From NCBI RefSeq assembly GCF_043944905.1, contig NZ_JBIMSN010000056.1, positions 1-64,000 on the forward strand: 64,000 nt of DNA, given 5' to 3'. The notes under the pieces are model-generated. The model saw only the letters and a list, made by a program, of their open reading frames with translations, made no database searches and was not told where the DNA came from. This DNA comes from Antrihabitans spumae (lineage in GTDB: Bacteria > Actinomycetota > Actinomycetes > Mycobacteriales > Mycobacteriaceae). Below are positions 60,053-64,000 of the stretch, piece after piece; the first letter of the stretch is position 1; the number at the start of each line of letters is the position of its first letter. Both the position numbers and the translations under genes were made by a program.

Positions 60053-61921
60053 TCAGTTCGTGAACACCCTGCGCAAACCGCTTGCCCTCAAGACTTGGCG
60101 ACGGACCCCTGCAAGTACCGATTCCTCGGTACCGATGACTCGGACGTGACTGCGGGCGCGCGTGACTGCCGTGTACAACAGTTCGCGCGTCAACAGCGCG
60201 GACGCCTGGGCAGGCAGAAGGACGGACACGGTGTCGTACTGGCTGCCCTGGCTTTTGTGAATCGTCATTGCATAGACGGTTTGAAAAGCCGGCAGACGTG
60301 CCGGGTGTAGCAGGATTGCATCCTGGCCGCGTTGAAACGCCGCCATCAGAGTGTCCGGACCGTCCGCGACGATGACGCCGGTGTCACCGTTGTAGATGCG
60401 CGCCTCGTGGTCGTTCGCGGTGACGAGCAGCGGTTGACCCGCGTGCCATCGGGTCGGGTCGATCGGCCGCCCGTTGGCCGCACCAACCCAATCCAATGCC
60501 TGCCGCGCCCAATGCGTTACACCGTACGGACCGTCGTGATGAGCACAGAGCAATCTGTGCGCCTTGATCGCTTCGAGCGCACCGGTGGCATCACCTTCCA
60601 GCGCAGCGGTCGTCACCGCAGCTGCCGCGTCGACCAAATCGGTCCGCAGACCGTCGAGCTCGTCCGGCGCAGCAAACGAAATCTCCGGTACTCCGCTGTG
60701 CAACAGCTCGAGCACGGCGTCCTCGCGGCCCTGCCTGATCGCGACGGCCAACTCGGCGATGGCGCCGCCGAACCGTCGACCGCGGCTCAACCGGACGACG
60801 CCACCAGCAAGTCGGTGCCGCTCCGCTGGGCTCAGTGCCGCTTCGAGTGGATCGTCCGCGGCAGCCAAGTCGGCGCCGACGAGTCGGTCGAACACCGGAT
60901 TTGCCACTGCTGCAACAGGTCTGGCAACCAGGTCCGCGAGCACAGCACCTGCGTCGACCGACGTGAGCTGATCCGGGTCACCCACAAGCAGCAGTCGTGC
61001 ATCGGGGCGAACAGCTTCGAGTAACCGACACATCATCGTCAGCGACACCATCGATGTCTCGTCGACCACAATCACGTCGTAGGGGAGTTTGTTGGTGGCA
61101 CCGTGCCGAAAGCGGCTGGCGCTGCCAGGTTTCCAGCCGAGCAACCTGTGCAGCGTCATCGCGCTGAGGCCGGGCGGCAAACCGAGTACCGCTGCCTGCG
61201 CGTTCACCGATTCTTCCAGTTGGGCAGCGGCTTTGCCGGTGGGCGCGGCCAATCCGACCCGCAGCCCCGGGCCGTGCTGCGCGAACAGCAGAGCCAGTAT
61301 TCGAGCCACCGCATGGGTTTTGCCCGTACCCGGTCCGCCTGCTATCACCGTCGTCCACTGCGCGACTGCCAATGCGGCCGCGATGCGCTGCCTGTCGGGC
61401 GCCACGGAAGGTCGGCTTGCATCCTCGGCATCGACGAAGAACTCTCGCAATCCTGATTCGAGCGCATCATCGTCGAAGACCGGAATACGTTGCGACCGTT
61501 CGTCCAACACCTGCCTGATCGTCTGCTCCTGGCGGAAATACCGGTCCAAGTAGAGCAATTCGCCGTCGTCGGTTTCGACTAGACGTAGCGGTCGCAACGG
61601 ACTGTCGGCCCGACCGAGCACCAACGGGCTGCGACGCAGTTCCGCCGACAGCTCAGTAGCCGACGGCCACGGCAGGGCATCGAGATCGGCTTCCTCCGCG
61701 TCGACACTCACTTCGCGCAGTCGCCCGATCTCCACACATACCGAGCCCATCCGGACCGCTCGCACGGCGAAAGCCACAGCCAGCAAGACGTTTTCGGAGT
61801 CCTCGCCGCCGAGCTTCTGCAACCGTGCAGCAACGTGGACATCGGCGGCCTCCAGCACGCCCGCCTCGTTGAAGACGGCAAGCAGCCCTTTGGCCCGTTG
61901 CACCAATCGCGCGTCCGTCAT
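60053..61921 (-). CDS. recD: Exodeoxyribonuclease V alpha subunit RecD
   Basis: A 622-residue SF1B helicase, the 5'-3' motor of RecBCD. The N-terminal domain (1-150) leads into helicase motifs: VIAGGPGTGKTHAVARIL (Walker A near 194), GLAAPTGKAAAQL, VIVVDETSMVSL (Walker B), LLLVGDPDQLTSVDAGAVL, and late motifs MTIHKSQGSQYDTVSVLLPA and LLYTAVTRARSHVRVIG. The ATG at 61921 overlaps the recB stop by four bases, so recB and recD are coupled. The longer frame from 62083 is inside recB and was rejected. The usual actinobacterial order is recC-recB-recD. Confidence 0.95.
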   Translation of the reverse strand: MTDARLVQRAKGLLAVFNEAGVLEAADVHVAARLQKLGGEDSENVLLAVAFAVRAVRMGSVCVEIGRLREVSVDAEEADLDALPWPSATELSAELRRSPLVLGRADSPLRPLRLVETDDGELLYLDRYFRQEQTIRQVLDERSQRIPVFDDDALESGLREFFVDAEDASRPSVAPDRQRIAAALAVAQWTTVIAGGPGTGKTHAVARILALLFAQHGPGLRVGLAAPTGKAAAQLEESVNAQAAVLGLPPGLSAMTLHRLLGWKPGSASRFRHGATNKLPYDVIVVDETSMVSLTMMCRLLEAVRPDARLLLVGDPDQLTSVDAGAVLADLVARPVAAVANPVFDRLVGADLAAADDPLEAALSPAERHRLAGGVVRLSRGRRFGGAIAELAVAIRQGREDAVLELLHSGVPEISFAAPDELDGLRTDLVDAAAAVTTAALEGDATGALEAIKAHRLLCAHHDGPYGVTHWARQALDWVGAANGRPIDPTRWHAGQPLLVTANDHEARIYNGDTGVIVADGPDTLMAAFQRGQDAILLHPARLPAFQTVYAMTIHKSQGSQYDTVSVLLPAQASALLTRELLYTAVTRARSHVRVIGTEESVLAGVRRQVLRASGLRRVFTN

Positions 61922-64000
61922 AGTCCCGCCAACAGATCGGACAGCGCAACGATCAGTGTTGCCGGCGGGTTCCAGTCGAAAACGCCGCAGCCCGCTGGGG
62001 TAACGGGTCCGACCATGCCGCGGACGAACAGATATTGGACGCCACCCAGATGGGTCGCAGGGTCGTAGGAAGGCAACCGCCAACGCAGATAGCGATGCAG
62101 CGCAACCGAATACAGCAATGCCTGTAGCGGATAGTGCGCGTGCATCATCTCGCCCGCCATCGCCTCCCTGCTGAAGTGCAGAGCAGTCAACGGCCCCGGC
62201 GAGATGCGATTGGTCTTGTAGTCGATCACTACGAACCGAGGGCCGGGAATGCGGATAACGGCATCGATGCTTCCGATCAGATAGCCACGGAGCGGAGTCG
62301 CTTCGACCTTGTCGAGCAGATCTGGGTAGCCGACGAGAGGGTCGTCGGAGGCGAGATGGCTACGCAGCAGCGCGGCAATCCGCCGCAGGGTGACGTCGTC
62401 GCGGGTCGGGGTGTCGCCGCCGGCAAGTGGTAGCTCGAAGTCCATCTCCGCCAAACGATCTCGCGGCGCGACCTCTGCAAGCGTGCCGTAGCCGAGCGGT
62501 GTCGACAACACTGCGGACAGCGCAGTCGAAAGCGCCTCGGGATCGATGGCCGCAAGATGTGTCGCAACCGCCGCCCGGCACCGCTGCAACAACTCCGCGG
62601 CCAAGTCCGGAGCCGTTGTGTCGACCACTTCGAGAATCTCGTGCACAAGGGTGCCGAACGCGGCACCAGGGGTGAAGTCGTTCATCGGAGAAATTGGCCC
62701 GTCGAGAGCCACGGCGTCGGCAGCCTCGATCGGATTCTCGTCGTCCGGTTCGTCTACCGTGCCTGGCTCTTCCACTTCGCTGCCGACCATCACCATGTCG
62801 TGCGCCGACGCGGTGAGGGCCGAATAGGAGGTCCGCCGCCAAACCTGATCGAGGGTGCGACCGAAGCGGGACACGTCGAGCGGCTCCAGCGGGCCGACGT
62901 CGGCGATCGGCTCGGGGATCGCCAGGGGAGTCCCCTCGACGGATTCGATTGCGATCACATCGGAATCGGTGCCCGACCACGACTCGAGACGCGCCCGCGT
63001 CGCATCGTCTTCCGGGACCGGGGCCCGCAGCTGTGGCTCCGGGTCGCCAGCTTTACGGCCGAACAACATTCGATGCAGCGGGGCGATCGGGGTGGAGAAA
63101 CTCGGCGCCCACCACACCACAACCTGGCACATCGCCCGCGTCAATGCGACATACAGCAGGCGCAGTTCTTCGCCGGCTTCCTCGACATCGCTGCGAGCGG
63201 CTCGCTCTCGATAGCCGGGGCCCGACTTCCCACCGACGTCCAGAATTCGTTCACCGTCCTGGCCGTGCAACAACAGCGTGCTCGGATTGGGATTCTTCGA
63301 TCCGTCCCACCCGAACGGGATGTACACGATCGGGAATTCGAGACCTTTGCTCGCGTGCACTGTTGCGATCTGCACTGCGGCTGCGTCGCTGTCGAGCCGC
63401 CGAACCCGGTCTTTCACGTTGCCGGACAACGGATTCTCGATCCGGTCCGTGAGCCAGCGGATCAGGGCCGCGATGCCGAACGATTCCTCGATAGCCGCAC
63501 GGTTGAGCAACTGGGCGATGTGACGAAGGTCGGTGATGGTGCGCTCGCCCGATTCGATGGCGAGCAGCCTGGCGTCGAGATTAGTCTCCGCGGCAAGCCG
63601 TTCGAACAGTGCTGCGAAACCGGATTCGGCGAAGAGGACTGCCAGCTCGCGAAGCCGGCCACTGATCTCTGCGACAATTCCGTCACCCTGATCGTCGAGA
63701 TCCGTTGCACAAGAACCGATCAGCGGAGTCAGCGCGGCAAGGCGCACACGGTCGCTGCGGCGCGGCTGTGCAATCGCCTGGAGCAGCCACAGCCAATCGG
63801 TGGCACTCTGCGTCGCGAACACGCTCGTACCGCCGGCAAGGACGGACGGAACTCCGGCGCGTTCCAAGGCCTCTCGCACGTACGGGACATGTACCCACCG
63901 ACGCGCAAGTACAGCGATGTCACCCGGCCGAACCGGACGGGCAGCCCCGTCGACGGCAATCAGATCGCCCTCGGCCAATCTGCCTGCGATATCCGCTGCA
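61918..64000 (-). CDS. recB: Exodeoxyribonuclease V beta subunit RecB, 5' part missing
   Basis: The C-terminal ~694 residues of RecB; the frame continues past the right edge. Seen: PGDIAVLARRWVHVPYVREAL, GLEFPIVYIPFGWDGSKNPN, LRLLYVALTRAMCQVVVWWAP (helicase motif VI). A nuclease domain follows with AAFGTLVHEILEVVD, MDFELPLAGGD, LIGSIDAVIRIPGPRFVVIDYKTNR (the Asp...YKTN catalytic motif of RecB nucleases) and YPLQALLYSVALHRYLRWRL. It resects DNA ends for recombination. The gene is translationally coupled to recD; the recC gene is probably just outside the window. Confidence 0.95.
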   Translation of the reverse strand, partial: AADIAGRLAEGDLIAVDGAARPVRPGDIAVLARRWVHVPYVREALERAGVPSVLAGGTSVFATQSATDWLWLLQAIAQPRRSDRVRLAALTPLIGSCATDLDDQGDGIVAEISGRLRELAVLFAESGFAALFERLAAETNLDARLLAIESGERTITDLRHIAQLLNRAAIEESFGIAALIRWLTDRIENPLSGNVKDRVRRLDSDAAAVQIATVHASKGLEFPIVYIPFGWDGSKNPNPSTLLLHGQDGERILDVGGKSGPGYRERAARSDVEEAGEELRLLYVALTRAMCQVVVWWAPSFSTPIAPLHRMLFGRKAGDPEPQLRAPVPEDDATRARLESWSGTDSDVIAIESVEGTPLAIPEPIADVGPLEPLDVSRFGRTLDQVWRRTSYSALTASAHDMVMVGSEVEEPGTVDEPDDENPIEAADAVALDGPISPMNDFTPGAAFGTLVHEILEVVDTTAPDLAAELLQRCRAAVATHLAAIDPEALSTALSAVLSTPLGYGTLAEVAPRDRLAEMDFELPLAGGDTPTRDDVTLRRIAALLRSHLASDDPLVGYPDLLDKVEATPLRGYLIGSIDAVIRIPGPRFVVIDYKTNRISPGPLTALHFSREAMAGEMMHAHYPLQALLYSVALHRYLRWRLPSYDPATHLGGVQYLFVRGMVGPVTPAGCGVFDWNPPATLIVALSDLLAGL

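Overview
The window reads as a 64 kb chromosomal segment of a high-GC actinomycete of the mycolic-acid group, most likely Rhodococcus or a close relative. The pointers are the codon use, the TreS/maltokinase pair of the GlgE pathway, a ChoD-type GMC oxidase, a DUF7159-like protein, MpaB/DUF2236 proteins, a HAIR-like (HspR) site before lon, and a recB-recD pair. I see no tRNA or rRNA gene, CRISPR array, insertion sequence, integrase or prophage gene. No gene-free stretch exceeds about 200 bases. Genus assignment is inference.

Layout. 0-6 kb: a DHA2 drug exporter, treS-mak (trehalose to maltose to maltose-1-phosphate) and a FabG-like reductase. 6-14 kb: an AlkA-like glycosylase, a VOC protein, pirin, a 34-residue peptide gene with its own terminator, an ABC exporter behind a MerR-type promoter, an AcuI-like reductase and lon. 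14-31 kb: an AtoE-like transporter, then several divergent regulator/enzyme pairs (MerR/epimerase, ArsR/PRISE-type reductase, TetR/SMP-30-like protein, TetR/SDR plus an Old Yellow Enzyme), most with a visible inverted-repeat operator; also a DUF7159-like protein, a secreted lipase, an AraC regulator, an alpha/beta hydrolase and a fatty acyl-CoA synthetase.

30.7-35.6 kb is an envelope-stress island. On the minus strand lie two Asp23 proteins, a third Asp23-like protein, an AmaP-like anchor, a DUF6286 protein, a DUF2273-like 59-residue membrane protein and a J-like HPD protein, with csbD downstream. Divergently there is an ECF sigma factor, an uncharacterised partner and a frameshifted HAD phosphatase. 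35.6-39.7 kb: a ribbon-helix-helix protein behind three tandem 11-bp repeats, a DUF4097 protein, a DrrAB-type exporter and a hydrolase. 39.7-48.8 kb: DctA, a BASS transporter, a nonsense-interrupted MpaB-like gene, TetR, a large acyl-CoA dehydrogenase, an intact MpaB-like gene, a decayed PPOX remnant, a tryptophan-dioxygenase-like heme protein and a SnoaL-like protein. 49-58 kb: ChoD, a double-HTH MerR protein, small enzymes, a DODA-type dioxygenase/MarR pair and a GGDEF-EAL protein. 58-64 kb: a small secreted protein, Dps, a short XseA-like protein, recD, and recB running off the right edge.

Points of most interest: the Asp23/sigma island with its J-like and DUF2273-like small genes; a 60-bp dispersed repeat present twice; the orphan 34-residue peptide; an XseA-like protein too short to hold the usual coiled coil; a MerR protein with two HTH domains; and several broken genes (HAD, MpaB-like, PPOX, possibly the drrB start).
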